Shown: positions 36,774-47,154, numbered from the stretch's first letter. The stretch is DNA of 64,000 nucleotides from Colwellia sp. (GCA_013215655.1 JABSOX010000002.1:37125-101124); one strand, 5' to 3'. Notes: generated from the letters alone by a model not told the origin. Numbers and translations are program-made.

Positions 36774-38551
36774 GCAATAAAATTGTAATCGTCATTTTGT
36801 TAAGCCTATTATGTGTGGCTTGTGGCAGCGATAACAAAAAAGAGCAGCCACTCCCTGAAATAGATAAATCTTATTTAACCTCGCCTGAAAACAAACTAAG
36901 AGATTGGCTTAGTTACGACGAACTCAATGCTCAGAAAGTTTCCAAAAAGAGTCCTTATCATAACGATTACTTTATGCCTATTGGTCAAGAAAATCCGGCG
37001 TTGCATGTTTTTAATGGCACTCTAACCATAGCTGGCAATAGATTAGATGGTTTTCCGAATAATTATTATGAAACCATGAAGCGCTTTCCGAACCTAACCG
37101 TTCAGTTTGTATCCCATGATGGCTATCTTATTCCGGCTAACCGAGACATCATAGTACCTGATGACCAGCAAAGTTTTTGGCGAGTGATATTGTCCCCCGG
37201 CAAAGTTTGGAGTGAAACCACAGATAATGGCATGTCACGGGCGTCATTCCCTTTTGTTTTAGTTGAAACTGGCTGGAATACTACATTAAATGGACTAGCG
37301 ACTTTTTTATATGACGATAACCAAGTGTCCAGTTTACGTGTTCAGATTGTGCAGCATACGGCGCCAGGATTTAGGGATGAAGCAGCTGGCACACTTGGCT
37401 TGAGTTATCATACGACGCCAGACCAGGATAATTCCACTTTAACTCAAAAATTCGATGTCGAGTTACAGCAACGATTGCCGATAGCCAACTGGCAAAGCTT
37501 GATAGATCAATTTCCGTTATTAAACTGGCCACATTTCAATAGCGGATTGGCAGACAACGATATAAGTGCTTCTGCCATTTGGTTTCAAGAAAAAATTTAT
37601 ATGCAGCCTTGTCACACCCTCTACGGCGAATATCCATTTTGCCGATTTATGCGTCATGGCGTTTATTCCGCTACTAAACCGGCAGCTGGTGCAGTGGCAT
37701 TAACTTATTTAGTACAACGCTACGGCAGTGAAGTTTTAAATTATTTTATCAAAGACTATGTTGAGGTAACCGCAGATCACAATGGATGGGACCAAGTTAG
37801 ATTTGTTGACGCCTTGAATATGGTAACGGGTATAGGTAATAACGATCATGATCCCAATTCAACCAATACCTCTCCCGATGAGCACGGTAGTCTTGTAGGG
37901 GACTGGAGTCGAGCCTTAAGTGAACAAGAAAAGTTGGATATAGCTTTTCAACGGTACGGTAATTACCCCTGGGGACCGAATGAAGTATTTCGTTATAATA
38001 CCAACCATTATTTTATTTTATCAGCAGCCATAGATAATCTTGTTAGACAACGAGAAGGAATAGGCTTATGGCAACTACTTAAAGACAATGTCTATCAGCC
38101 CATTGGTATACAGCATTCGCCTATGATGCACACCACAGAGTCGGATGGTAGTCGCGGAGTGCCTATTCTTGGTATTGGACTGTATCCGACGGTCGACGAT
38201 ATGATAAAAATAGGGCGACTATTGCATCAAAACGGCCAATTTAACGGTGCTCAACTACTGCATGCTGAAACCTTAAATAAAGCACTATTTAGAACTACAG
38301 AACATGGATTTTTCTCGCATTGGCATGACAATCAAGATGGAAAAGGACGTTATTTATTGTCGTTTTTTAGTGTGCCCTACCTAGGAGAAAGTGGCTGTTT
38401 AATTCAGGTGCCACTACTGAGCGGTTCTGGTGGTAATTTGGTGACCATATTGCCAAACGGCGTGATAAGCCTACGTTTTGCTGATGCTAAAAATTATGAT
38501 GCACGCGCAATGATAGACATATCAGGGGCACTTGCACCTGTGTGTCAATAA
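36770..38551 (+). CDS. Lipoprotein serine hydrolase (beta-lactamase class C / S12 type)
   Basis: A 593-residue lipoprotein: lipobox LLCVACGS gives Cys near residue 18. The catalytic domain has the SxxK motif in GVYSATKPAAGA (~residue 302) and a YxN-type motif in RYNTNHYFILSAA (~residue 412). An unusually long N-terminal region (~20-270) precedes SxxK, so it is not a simple beta-lactamase; esterase, peptidase or DD-peptidase activity are all possible. No resistance role should be assumed. The gene stands alone, followed by an attC-like hairpin. Confidence 0.8.
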   Translation: MSNKIVIVILLSLLCVACGSDNKKEQPLPEIDKSYLTSPENKLRDWLSYDELNAQKVSKKSPYHNDYFMPIGQENPALHVFNGTLTIAGNRLDGFPNNYYETMKRFPNLTVQFVSHDGYLIPANRDIIVPDDQQSFWRVILSPGKVWSETTDNGMSRASFPFVLVETGWNTTLNGLATFLYDDNQVSSLRVQIVQHTAPGFRDEAAGTLGLSYHTTPDQDNSTLTQKFDVELQQRLPIANWQSLIDQFPLLNWPHFNSGLADNDISASAIWFQEKIYMQPCHTLYGEYPFCRFMRHGVYSATKPAAGAVALTYLVQRYGSEVLNYFIKDYVEVTADHNGWDQVRFVDALNMVTGIGNNDHDPNSTNTSPDEHGSLVGDWSRALSEQEKLDIAFQRYGNYPWGPNEVFRYNTNHYFILSAAIDNLVRQREGIGLWQLLKDNVYQPIGIQHSPMMHTTESDGSRGVPILGIGLYPTVDDMIKIGRLLHQNGQFNGAQLLHAETLNKALFRTTEHGFFSHWHDNQDGKGRYLLSFFSVPYLGESGCLIQVPLLSGSGGNLVTILPNGVISLRFADAKNYDARAMIDISGALAPVCQ

Positions 38552-38635
38552 AGAACTGGCTTCATTGATTGATTTAAATCGGTAATTGGTTTTCTGGTTC
38601 AACTACGAGAGTTCTTACGTTATGAAAAATCGCTT

Positions 38636-38733
38636 GATAAGACGTAGTAGTGAAAGGACTCGTAACAGTTTGCTCGGTTCTGCTGCGCTTCACAATTTGG
38701 CAAACTTTTAGCAGCCCCTTATGGAAAAGTTAT
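38636..38733. repeat. attC-like imperfect hairpin (possible integron-cassette relic)
   Basis: AAAGGACTCGTAACAGTTTGC and GCAAACTTTTAGCAGCCCCTTA pair at ~16 of 22 positions with a central loop. The outer ends GATAA and TTATC also pair. The AGCAGCCCCTTA side resembles the superintegron attC sites of vibrios and Shewanella. The outer GTTRRRY core is not a clean match (GTTATCT). There is no integrase in the window. The rest of 38552-38943 shows nothing else. Confidence 0.35.
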
Positions 38734-38943
38734 CTATACAAAACCTAATTCGAATTCAGTTAAAGACTGCATTCACCATTTGAACTCAAGGCTCACAGTC
38801 GATGTTAGCAACCAAAAAACTAACGTCTTCTTTGTGGTAGAACGCAACCTTTTGAACCGATTTTTTATCGATCTAAAACCTAACCCGATACGATAATGTG
38901 CTTTCACAACTAGTTGATTATAATGATGATGATTAATGCAAGC

Positions 38944-41079
38944 TTAATCAGTAATATCAACATAACTTAAATATCTTTGTTGGATCTCTCTCACATAATT
39001 AACGGGTTCACTGCCACGACAATAACCATAACGAGTCTTCTTATAATATTCTGGTTGTTGTAGTAATAACATCGCTTTTTCAACGTTATCAAACCATTTG
39101 TCGTCACGAAGATTCATTTTCCTTGCTAATTTCTGGGCGTCTCTTACATGACCAAATCCAGCATTATAGGCAGCAAGCGCAAAGTATACTTTTTCCTCAA
39201 GGTGTATATTCTTTTCAAATCGAGCTCGGGTCCAGTCCATATACTGTATACCTGCAGCAATCGATTGTTCCGGTTGAGTCAAATCTAAATAGCCAAGCTC
39301 TTTTGCCGTGCGAGGTAGTACCTGCATTAATCCTTGGGCTCCTGCAGAAGAGCGAGCGTCAGGGTTAAAACGACTTTCCTGAAACATTTGTGAAGTGATT
39401 AATCGCCAATCAAATTGGTACTTCCTAGCGTCAGCTTTAACCTGCTGGTCATAAGGTGAAAGGTTCGAATCTACAGTGATACGCTCCTGTCGATAGCGTT
39501 TTAGTCTTTTCTGGCTAGCAAAATATTTACCTTTGATCACATTATAGAAAGTACCACGATATTCTTTTTTAATAAACGCGTTGAGGGCATTGAGTAACTG
39601 TGGATTATTCTCACGCACGGCATAAGCATAGGGCACATTTTCTTTGAGAGTAAGCGGCGTCACTATATTGTCTCTAAAGCGCTTTTCGATGCTGACTAAA
39701 TTGCTGTCCGCTATGGTTAAATCGATGGTTTTATCGGCAACTTGAGCGATCAATAATTCAGTCGGTAGCTGTTCGTCGGCGGCGATGATGTTAACTCCAT
39801 GCTGTTTAGCAATTTGCTGAGCGGTCGTCCAAAATGCGCTGGTCTTTCGTATGGATATCGTTCGACCTTTAAGGTCTTGAAGGTTTTTAATCAATGGGCT
39901 GTGCTTATGTGCCACTAACAATTCGGACACCCGATTATATCGCATACTAAATTTTAGCTCAGATTTTCGCTCTTCACTTCGAGAAAGGCCGGCGGCAATC
40001 AGATCGCCTTTTCCTTGTTCTAGCAATGATTTCATTTGTTGATAGTTATCAGCAACAATCACTTCTAATCTCACCTTGTGGCGTTTTGCAAATTCACGCA
40101 TCAGCTCATATTCGAAACCCATTAACTCTCCGCGCCATAAAAAATAGGTTTCAGGGCTATTTCGAGTAATAATGCGTAAAGTTAAGTTGTTTTTATTAAT
40201 ATCTTTAAGGTCTAATTTTCGTTCTGATCTAAATGATTGAGTGACATGATGAACCGCGATAAATTCATTTAATTTGTCCAGCAGACTCTGGTTATTTTGA
40301 CTGACCGCCCAAGCGAGTTTTCTAGACTTTGGCAAGACCATCAAAGCGACTATATCATCGCGATAGTTCAACAAAGTGTTCACGGATGCACCATCTAATA
40401 GGCTATATTCAAACTTGTCTTCAACCAAAGCATCCGCGATATCATCAGAGCTAAGTGTACCTTTCAAAATATCAGTTTTCCAATTTGGAAAATGATTGTG
40501 AATGCTGTCTATATAGGCGGTTCCTTCAGGAACGGAAACGGTAATTGATGAGTCTTGTGCCGGTTTTTTTGTGCCTTTTTTAGCGATTAGTACTTCCGTA
40601 TCGTGTAACAGAGGTTGAGTGAAATCCATGTTGCTTAAACGATTCTTGGTGATGGTGAGATGTCGAGGAATAATGTCGGCCTTATGTTGAGCTAAATGCT
40701 CAAACATTTGATTAAGATCTTTAACCGCCATCCACTGAATACTTAAATCGTGTTTTGCTGCGAACTGATTAAGTAGTTCAATATGGTAGAAACTATTTGA
40801 GCCGGAGCGCGGCAGGCTGTTTTCTTCTTCCCATACTAATTTTAATGCCCTAATAACACCTGACTGTTTGATTTGGCTCCAACTTCGTAAAGTGTTTGCA
40901 ATGGCTTTCATCGACGCACTTTTATTGCTTGGCTGTTGATTTATTAATGCCCTGGATTGACCTGTCTCTTTGCTGCTTGCTGGCTGATTTGTGTCAGAAT
41001 GACTTGGTTCTGGACTACACGAAACAAATGTACAGAGCAAAAAAATCGAAAGTATGGTCCTTCGTAAGACTAAAAGCAT
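38944..41079 (-). CDS. MltF-like lytic transglycosylase lipoprotein with two solute-binding domains
   Basis: A ~711-residue lipoprotein (lipobox near FVSCS). Order: a first SBP_bac_3-like domain (~65-285, starting SQIKQSGVIRALK), a second complete one (~295-515, starting LTLRIITRNSPETYF), then a transglycosylase SLT domain (~540-705) with catalytic Glu in FQESRFNPDARSSAGAQGLMQV and AAYNAGFGHV. E. coli MltF has a single SBP domain and ~518 residues, so this protein has gained a sensor-like module. Start set at ATG 41079, with AGGTG 9 nt upstream, rather than GTG 41094. The region 41080-41761 upstream shows only a 10-bp direct repeat and no gene. Confidence 0.9.
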   Translation of the reverse strand: MLLVLRRTILSIFLLCTFVSCSPEPSHSDTNQPASSKETGQSRALINQQPSNKSASMKAIANTLRSWSQIKQSGVIRALKLVWEEENSLPRSGSNSFYHIELLNQFAAKHDLSIQWMAVKDLNQMFEHLAQHKADIIPRHLTITKNRLSNMDFTQPLLHDTEVLIAKKGTKKPAQDSSITVSVPEGTAYIDSIHNHFPNWKTDILKGTLSSDDIADALVEDKFEYSLLDGASVNTLLNYRDDIVALMVLPKSRKLAWAVSQNNQSLLDKLNEFIAVHHVTQSFRSERKLDLKDINKNNLTLRIITRNSPETYFLWRGELMGFEYELMREFAKRHKVRLEVIVADNYQQMKSLLEQGKGDLIAAGLSRSEERKSELKFSMRYNRVSELLVAHKHSPLIKNLQDLKGRTISIRKTSAFWTTAQQIAKQHGVNIIAADEQLPTELLIAQVADKTIDLTIADSNLVSIEKRFRDNIVTPLTLKENVPYAYAVRENNPQLLNALNAFIKKEYRGTFYNVIKGKYFASQKRLKRYRQERITVDSNLSPYDQQVKADARKYQFDWRLITSQMFQESRFNPDARSSAGAQGLMQVLPRTAKELGYLDLTQPEQSIAAGIQYMDWTRARFEKNIHLEEKVYFALAAYNAGFGHVRDAQKLARKMNLRDDKWFDNVEKAMLLLQQPEYYKKTRYGYCRGSEPVNYVREIQQRYLSYVDITD

Positions 41080-41761
41080 AATAATAGACAGCACCTGTAA
41101 TTAGAATTACTAAAGAAAATATCACAAATATTCTCGTCATGATAGGCAGTTACACAAGTGGATAAATGCAATTCTATTGATTCAATATAATAAAATAATG
41201 GAGGATAGATAAATCAGACTCAGGAGCAAAAAACTTCTATCAAGCTAAATGTTTAACCGTTGTTTTTTTTGCACCGTGTCGCTAAATTTTACTAACTACG
41301 ATTTGTCTATTAGTGAGGTATAGTGAGGTATTATTGATTCAAAATTTAGTCTTAAACGTCATTTTAACATCAACTCCTAATGACGATAACATGGTACTTT
41401 ATGCCCTTAACAATTCATTTTAAAAAATTAGCGAATTCTGAATGAAACCGCTATGTTTTAATTGTTTCTTGGTGTGCATTCCAGACAATAATTAGCTTAA
41501 GTGTTGATTTATACTCTGAGTCATAAAATCGAAATAATTTGCTTTGTTAGAAGAAAAACGGCAATGATTTAGGCAGCATTAAAGCAATCGATAATCTTTA
41601 CCACTGAATGATTAACTCATTAAAATTAAAGCTATTATTTTTCTGATACGATAACATCGAGTAGGTTATTGCAACAATCATTTGAACATACTGTTTTTTG
41701 TTCAGGTGATAAAATATTTACCTATAGGTTTTTTAAATTTTGCATTGGGAGCAACTTACAC

Positions 41762-43828
41762 ATGTTAAAACATGTTAAAAATTTATCATTATTAGCCACT
41801 ATAGTCATAACTTCATTTGTATCATTGCAGACAAGTTCAGCTGAAAAGGCCGATAGTAAACTCATCGATTACCAAGATATTTTTAACTTGGAATATGCCG
41901 CATCTCCACAAGTTAGTCGTGATGGTAAATATGTTATTTATGAACGCCGTTCTATGGACATAATGGCAGACAGTACTCGAATTAATTTATGGCAGGTTAA
42001 TGTTGATGGCACCGGTCATGAGCCGGTATTGTCAGGAAAAGCGAATTATCGTATGCCACGCTTTTCACCTGATGGAAAACGTTTAGCTTATCTCTCTTCT
42101 GAAGAAGGGGATAACCAACTTTATATTCTCTGGCTTGCGTCAGGCAATACATCCAGTGTGACCAATTTACAAAAAACCCCAAGCTATATCTCTTGGTCTC
42201 CCGATGGACAATGGATTGCATTTTCAATGTTTAAACCGGGTGAAGCTACTCACCTTTTTGAGGATATGCCTGAAAAACCTGAAGGAGCAAAATGGGCAGG
42301 TAAAGCCAAGTATATTGATCAAATGTCTTACCGTAGCAATGGCGGAGGTTATACCGAAGCAGGTTTTAATCATATTTATGTTGTACCCGCACTAGGTGGT
42401 ACCGCACGTCAAGTGACTTCAGGTGACTTTCATCATGGTGGCGTGATTAACTGGTCAAAAGACAGTAAAAAACTCATCATTGATGGCGATCGACATGATG
42501 ACTGGCAAGACCGACCGCTTGAATCTGATATCTATCAAGTGGATGTTAATAGCGGAGAGATTATTGAACTGGTGAAGCGAACTGGACCTGACCATAGTCC
42601 TAGTATAAGTCCTAATGGTAAAAAAATAGCGTATTTAAGTTTTGAAGACAAAAAACTTTCCAGTCAAAATGCTCACCTTTATGTCATGGACAGTGATGGA
42701 AAAAATGCAAAAGACCTCACGCCTTCTTTAGACCGTAATGTGGGTAATGTACGCTGGGCTAAAAATGGAAAAGGTTTATATTTTTCTTATGATGACTATG
42801 GTCAGAGTTATGTCGGCTATGTCGATTTAAAAGGTAAGCTTAAAAAACGCATCGTTGAAATTGGTGGTCAATCACTTGGACGTCCTTATACATCGGGCGA
42901 TTACTCTGTTGCAGGAAATAAAACACTAGTCTACACCGTGGCGAACAATCAACGTCCAGCTGATTTAGCTCTGGTGAATAGAAAAGGTAAGGTGATTCAA
43001 TTAACGCGATTAAATGATGATCTCCTTGGACATAAAACTTTGGCTGCTGTTGAGACTATGACGGTTACATCGAGCGTTGATAGTCGTGATATTGAAGCGT
43101 GGATTGCTTTACCACCAAATTTTGATAAAACTAAAAAATATCCATTAATTTTAGAGATTCACGGTGGACCACATGCTGCTTATGGACCCAATTACAGTAC
43201 AGAAATTCAATTAATGGCTGCTAAAGGTTATGTTGTTGTTTGGGCTAACCCTAGAGGAAGTACGTCTTATGGGGCCGACTTTGCTAATTTAATTCATCAT
43301 AATTACCCTTCACAAGATTATAACGATTTAATGGATGTGGTTGATGGCGTTATTGCAAAGGGCTATGTTGATGAAGAACAATTATTTGTTACGGGTGGCT
43401 CAGGAGGAGGCGTTTTAACCGCATGGATTGTTGGTAAAACAAATCGCTTTAAAGCCGCTGTAGTAGCCAAGCCGGTTATTAACTGGATGAGCTTTAGTTT
43501 AACCGCTGACGGTTATGCCTATTACACTAAATATTGGATGCCTGGTAAACCTTGGGAGCATGCCGACCATTTATGGAAGCATTCCCCGTTGTCATTAGTG
43601 GGTAATGTAAAGACACCCACTATGTTACTTACCGGAGAAGTAGATTATCGTACGCCGATGAGTGAAACCGAGCAATACTATCAAGCGTTGAAGTTACAGA
43701 AAGTAGATTCAGCAATGGTACGTATTCCTAAAGCTCATCATGGTATTGCCGCAAGACCAAGTAATTTGATTCAAAAAATTGGCAATATATTAGCGTGGTT
43801 TGAAAAGTATAAAACACCAGAAAAATAG
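41762..43828 (+). CDS. Secreted S9 prolyl-oligopeptidase-family peptidase
   Basis: A ~688-residue exported serine peptidase. ATG 41762 is chosen because a signal peptide (LSLLATIVITSFVSLQTSSAE) follows directly; the track start adds 31 residues that do not look secretory. A beta-propeller with PD40-type repeats (for example PRFSPDGKRLAYLS, SWSPDGQWIAFS, SISPNGKKIAYLS) covers ~30-420, and the alpha/beta-hydrolase domain covers ~430-685. The triad is visible: Ser in VTGGSGGGVLTAW, Asp in GEVDYRTP and His in KAHHGI. Probably a periplasmic dipeptidyl or acylaminoacyl peptidase. A strong terminator follows. Confidence 0.92.
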   Translation: MLKHVKNLSLLATIVITSFVSLQTSSAEKADSKLIDYQDIFNLEYAASPQVSRDGKYVIYERRSMDIMADSTRINLWQVNVDGTGHEPVLSGKANYRMPRFSPDGKRLAYLSSEEGDNQLYILWLASGNTSSVTNLQKTPSYISWSPDGQWIAFSMFKPGEATHLFEDMPEKPEGAKWAGKAKYIDQMSYRSNGGGYTEAGFNHIYVVPALGGTARQVTSGDFHHGGVINWSKDSKKLIIDGDRHDDWQDRPLESDIYQVDVNSGEIIELVKRTGPDHSPSISPNGKKIAYLSFEDKKLSSQNAHLYVMDSDGKNAKDLTPSLDRNVGNVRWAKNGKGLYFSYDDYGQSYVGYVDLKGKLKKRIVEIGGQSLGRPYTSGDYSVAGNKTLVYTVANNQRPADLALVNRKGKVIQLTRLNDDLLGHKTLAAVETMTVTSSVDSRDIEAWIALPPNFDKTKKYPLILEIHGGPHAAYGPNYSTEIQLMAAKGYVVVWANPRGSTSYGADFANLIHHNYPSQDYNDLMDVVDGVIAKGYVDEEQLFVTGGSGGGVLTAWIVGKTNRFKAAVVAKPVINWMSFSLTADGYAYYTKYWMPGKPWEHADHLWKHSPLSLVGNVKTPTMLLTGEVDYRTPMSETEQYYQALKLQKVDSAMVRIPKAHHGIAARPSNLIQKIGNILAWFEKYKTPEK

Positions 43829-43861
43829 CTATGGCCACTAAATAATAATTATGAACTGAAC

Positions 43862-43899
43862 AAAAAATCACCAGTAGTTACCTTGCTTGGTGATTTTTT
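43862..43899 (+). terminator. Terminator of the S9 peptidase gene
   Basis: AAAAAATCACCA and TGGTGATTTTTT form a 12-bp stem around a 13-base loop, ending in a T-run, 33 nt after the stop. Confidence 0.85.
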
Positions 43900-44090
43900 A
43901 ATTTTAAGCGTATGCATAGTACATATTAAGGGCTAATCTCAGTTTCGGAGACTTCCTCTTACGTATAAATTTTTTAAATGCATGTTGAAAATTCGATATA
44001 GCTGCAGTCAATCAACAAGCTTGCTCGTTAAATTAAAAGGATTGTTTAGCTAATAAGGATTGTTTAGCTAATAATGCTTTAATTCAGCTT

Positions 44091-45164
44091 CTAATAAATC
44101 CGATAGCTAGTGCCAGCTTCATTTAACGCTCGATAAAAATCGTCAATTTGGCAGAGTTCTTCCAATTGACAGACTACTCGATATTTTTCTATTGCGGGTT
44201 GATAACCTTGTAAAGCGGCCTGCAATAACCAATGAGCAGCTTTTTCAACATCACGACTTCCTTCAATGCCGGTTAAGTAGAGTTCAGCCAAGTTGGTTTG
44301 ACCAGGTGCATATCCTAACTCTGCCGATTGTTTTAATAATATAAAAGCTTGCTCAAATCTATCATCAATATAATTTGCTTTAAGGAAAGCCACCCCTTGG
44401 GTATTTTGGCGCTTGCCAGGAATATAATGCCATGCTTCTTTCGCTACGGTAGGGTTAGCTACAGCATTACCATCAATCGTATAAACCGCTCGATTGCCAC
44501 CGATCATATTAAATTCGGGCCGAACTACTCGATAAATAAAGCCTTGTTCAAATAAGCTGTCTAATTGTGCATAAGAAAAATGCTGACGTTGTTTTTCGAA
44601 ATAATCAAAATTTCTAGTGTGGCCGAAACGCATACCATCGTTCAACGAATTTTTTAAAGGATAAAAGTAATTACCATAAGTAAGAGATACTGTACCACCC
44701 GTAATATCTACAATTTTAGCAAGTCGATATTTGTGGTGTGGACGTCGATCGCCTGCAACTTTTCGATAGTCTAAATAATAAAAATCGTTAACTTTAGGAG
44801 CATCAATATACACTTGGCTCTGACGGTATTTTTGTTGTTCTTCAGAAAAGTAATAACTCAGCAATAGGATGATAATAATGCTGCCAGTAAAAGTGCTAAG
44901 CAAGCGTAGCTTGTTTAAAAATGCCAAACTCAAATCAGAAAAAATGAGCTTTCGATCGGATGCATTATTAGCAACCTCAGCAAGGTTTTGACATTGCATA
45001 CATTGTATTCGTGTATCACGCTTTACTGGGAAAATAGGTAAGTACTCAAAAAAATAAAAACCATAAGTGATCACTGAATTGACACGATGTTGTTGGCTAC
45101 CGCAACAAGGACAAAGTAATTTGTCCGTTATGCCTAAACTCATTGTCGACTCGCGATAATCCAT
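44091..45164 (-). CDS. Zinc-ribbon membrane protein with Sel1-like repeats
   Basis: A ~357-residue protein of unknown family. The N-terminus carries two Cys pairs (LCPCCGSQQH ... IQCMQCQNLAE) forming a zinc ribbon, followed by one membrane helix (TFTGSIIIILLLSYYF, ~90-108) and a central domain that may be beta-rich. Sel1-like helical repeats occupy ~265-335 (AFILLKQSAELGYAPGQTNLAELYL, AAHWLLQAALQGYQPA). ATG 45164 is preferred to the track's TTG 45170. Sel1 repeats suggest protein-protein contacts; function unknown. The 540-bp gap upstream (45171-45712) holds no recognisable gene. Confidence 0.6.
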   Translation of the reverse strand: MDYRESTMSLGITDKLLCPCCGSQQHRVNSVITYGFYFFEYLPIFPVKRDTRIQCMQCQNLAEVANNASDRKLIFSDLSLAFLNKLRLLSTFTGSIIIILLLSYYFSEEQQKYRQSQVYIDAPKVNDFYYLDYRKVAGDRRPHHKYRLAKIVDITGGTVSLTYGNYFYPLKNSLNDGMRFGHTRNFDYFEKQRQHFSYAQLDSLFEQGFIYRVVRPEFNMIGGNRAVYTIDGNAVANPTVAKEAWHYIPGKRQNTQGVAFLKANYIDDRFEQAFILLKQSAELGYAPGQTNLAELYLTGIEGSRDVEKAAHWLLQAALQGYQPAIEKYRVVCQLEELCQIDDFYRALNEAGTSYRIY

Positions 45165-45712
45165 AATCAAAACCTATTGTTAATTAATACTTTTACATTG
45201 CTGTTATTTTTATAACATTCGTTTATAAAACAAACAAGTATTTTATACTAATGATTTCGTAGTTTGGCTTTGGGTAAATTATAATACCGTTAAATGAATG
45301 TTAATGAACAAGGGTTTGTGCATGAAAATAGGTGTGGCTGTGAACAAAAACGTCCCTAATGACAATTCCGGACGTCCGTAGTAAATTGGTGTTTATTTGA
45401 GAGAATTTTAATAGAAGTTGACGGATTAGTTATTGGCTGTGCTTTAGGTCAACTGATTGGTGTTAGTTGTCATGTCTTAATCGTTTGGATTTAAAGCATT
45501 AGCCACAAATTATTTGCCATATATTTACTAATGAAAAATCACAAGTGCTTAATTATTTACCAAGAGAGAACTCGGTGATATGTGCGAATGGTTATTGATT
45601 GCTTTTGTCACCGAACCCTTTAATTAGTGCTAAAATATTATAATAATCATAAATATCACATTAGATTATTGAAAGATAATTTCAATGTAAGTACGTATTA
45701 AGTGAGATTTAT

Positions 45713-46423
45713 ATGACATATTCGGTGCATTGGAAAGCTATCCTTTGTAATGTTTTCTTTCTGACGACAATCCTATGGAACTTTCAGGTATTCGCCGAAA
45801 AGATGCCCCAAAAAACTTATATCATTGGATACGCTCAAAAAAGTGCTTTTGCTCTTGATGCTATTTATAGGGTCAAAGCTATGTATGAACGGGCTGGTTT
45901 TAGTGTTGATTTCAAAGCTTTACCAGCCAAACGAGCCTTGTATAGTTCAAACGAAGGGGTGGTGGATGGCGACGTGGCGCGCATTCCATCTATATTGCTG
46001 ACCTACAAGAATCTTCGCAGAATAAATGTAGTGTTGAGTAACCTAGAGGGTTTTGCTTTCACTCTTAACAAGACGTTAGCTGAAGTCGATGACAATATGT
46101 TGAAGCGATATAGAGTAGGGGCCATACGAGGTTCACTTTGGTCCGAAGCGCGCCTGAAAGGGATTGATGCAACTTACGTAACTAACAATGAAATCCTGTT
46201 CAAAAGGTTGTTAAATGGTCACTTTGATATTATTTTGCTAAATCGGACGAGCGCTTTAGCGTTACTCAAGAAGTTTGCTGGTGCAGTTTCTAATGTGAGG
46301 CGTTTAGAACCAAGCCTATATTCCTCAGTAATCCACCATTATGTGCATAAAAAAAATGAGGACATCATTCCTCGTTTGGAAAGAGCATTGTCGGAATTAA
46401 TTAAGGAACATGGGTGGGAGTAA
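45713..46423 (+). CDS. Small periplasmic solute-binding-like protein
   Basis: A 236-residue exported protein with an N-terminal hydrophobic signal (ILCNVFFLTTILWNFQVFAEK). The mature part looks like a SBP_bac_3 fold: YIIGYAQKSAFALDAIYRVKAMYERAGF, then VDGDVARIPSIL, and a second lobe starting YRVGAIRGSLWSEA. No transporter genes are adjacent, so it is more likely a sensor-type or stand-alone binding protein. Long non-coding gaps on both sides. Confidence 0.65.
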   Translation: MTYSVHWKAILCNVFFLTTILWNFQVFAEKMPQKTYIIGYAQKSAFALDAIYRVKAMYERAGFSVDFKALPAKRALYSSNEGVVDGDVARIPSILLTYKNLRRINVVLSNLEGFAFTLNKTLAEVDDNMLKRYRVGAIRGSLWSEARLKGIDATYVTNNEILFKRLLNGHFDIILLNRTSALALLKKFAGAVSNVRRLEPSLYSSVIHHYVHKKNEDIIPRLERALSELIKEHGWE

Positions 46424-47154
46424 CGACATTATATCTAATTTTGCTGTTTCAACCTCTAATTCTATACCTAAATTTCAAATTTAACCTTTAAGGTTTGTCT
46501 ATCCACTGTCGGCTCTTGGCACTAAAACCGTCTTTTTGAGGTGGATTTTTAGTATCAAAAAAATGTCTTCAAAGTGGTGGAGAAGTCATTAGCGGTTACC
46601 TGTTTTTGATTGCTCATTGATTACGAGCTAATACTCACTTTCACCACAAAGCCGTCGTTTTTTGTGAACCAAAAAAAACTCAGCTAAGGGGCAGTTTGGA
46701 TACGAAAGCTGACATTATCTCTTCCTTATCTAACGGAAAAAGTACCGACGATAGCGGACATTAACCTCAATAGATTTTGGGGCTGTTTAGAGCATTCAGA
46801 AAACATAAACCAATCTTTATCCTGACAGGCAACTAAGCCACCATAGTCGCCAGTCACGAAGTCGCATCGGCATGACTTCAAAGTGTGCGAAGCGAAAGTG
46901 AACGGCTATAAGCATGTATTTCCGCCAGTAAGAACAAAGCAGTCGTCAGAGATATCATCAGTAATGCATAATTGGGATAAAATTCTCTACTTGTTAATGT
47001 CCTTTTCCCTTTTGTAACGCCTTCACACATATTAGCAGTTTACTTTGTAGTCATAATTTTGTTACAACTAGTTCCATTAATTGATAAATCCCGAGTAATA
47101 CATTGGTATTTATCAAAAATAAAACCTCTAAACAATATTTTAGAAGCATAAAAA
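46424..47154. other. 731-bp gap with no intact gene
   Basis: All frames are broken by frequent stops. Bases 46690-46960 are less AT-rich than the surroundings and look like decayed coding or mobile sequence, but I could not assign a family. No tRNA, clear promoter or strong hairpin was seen. Confidence 0.5.

Noticed and set aside
36770-38551. Beta-lactamase resistance gene
   Set aside because: SxxK and YxN motifs are shared by many esterases and peptidases; the protein is much longer and a lipoprotein.
44037-44075. Direct repeat of about 18 bp (AAGGATTGTTTAGCTAAT)
   Set aside because: Only two copies, non-coding, probably simple slippage.
45321-45380. Short ORF of ~18 codons (MKIGVAVNKN...) in the gap before the solute-binding protein
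   Set aside because: Too short, no ribosome site, no repeat or context support.
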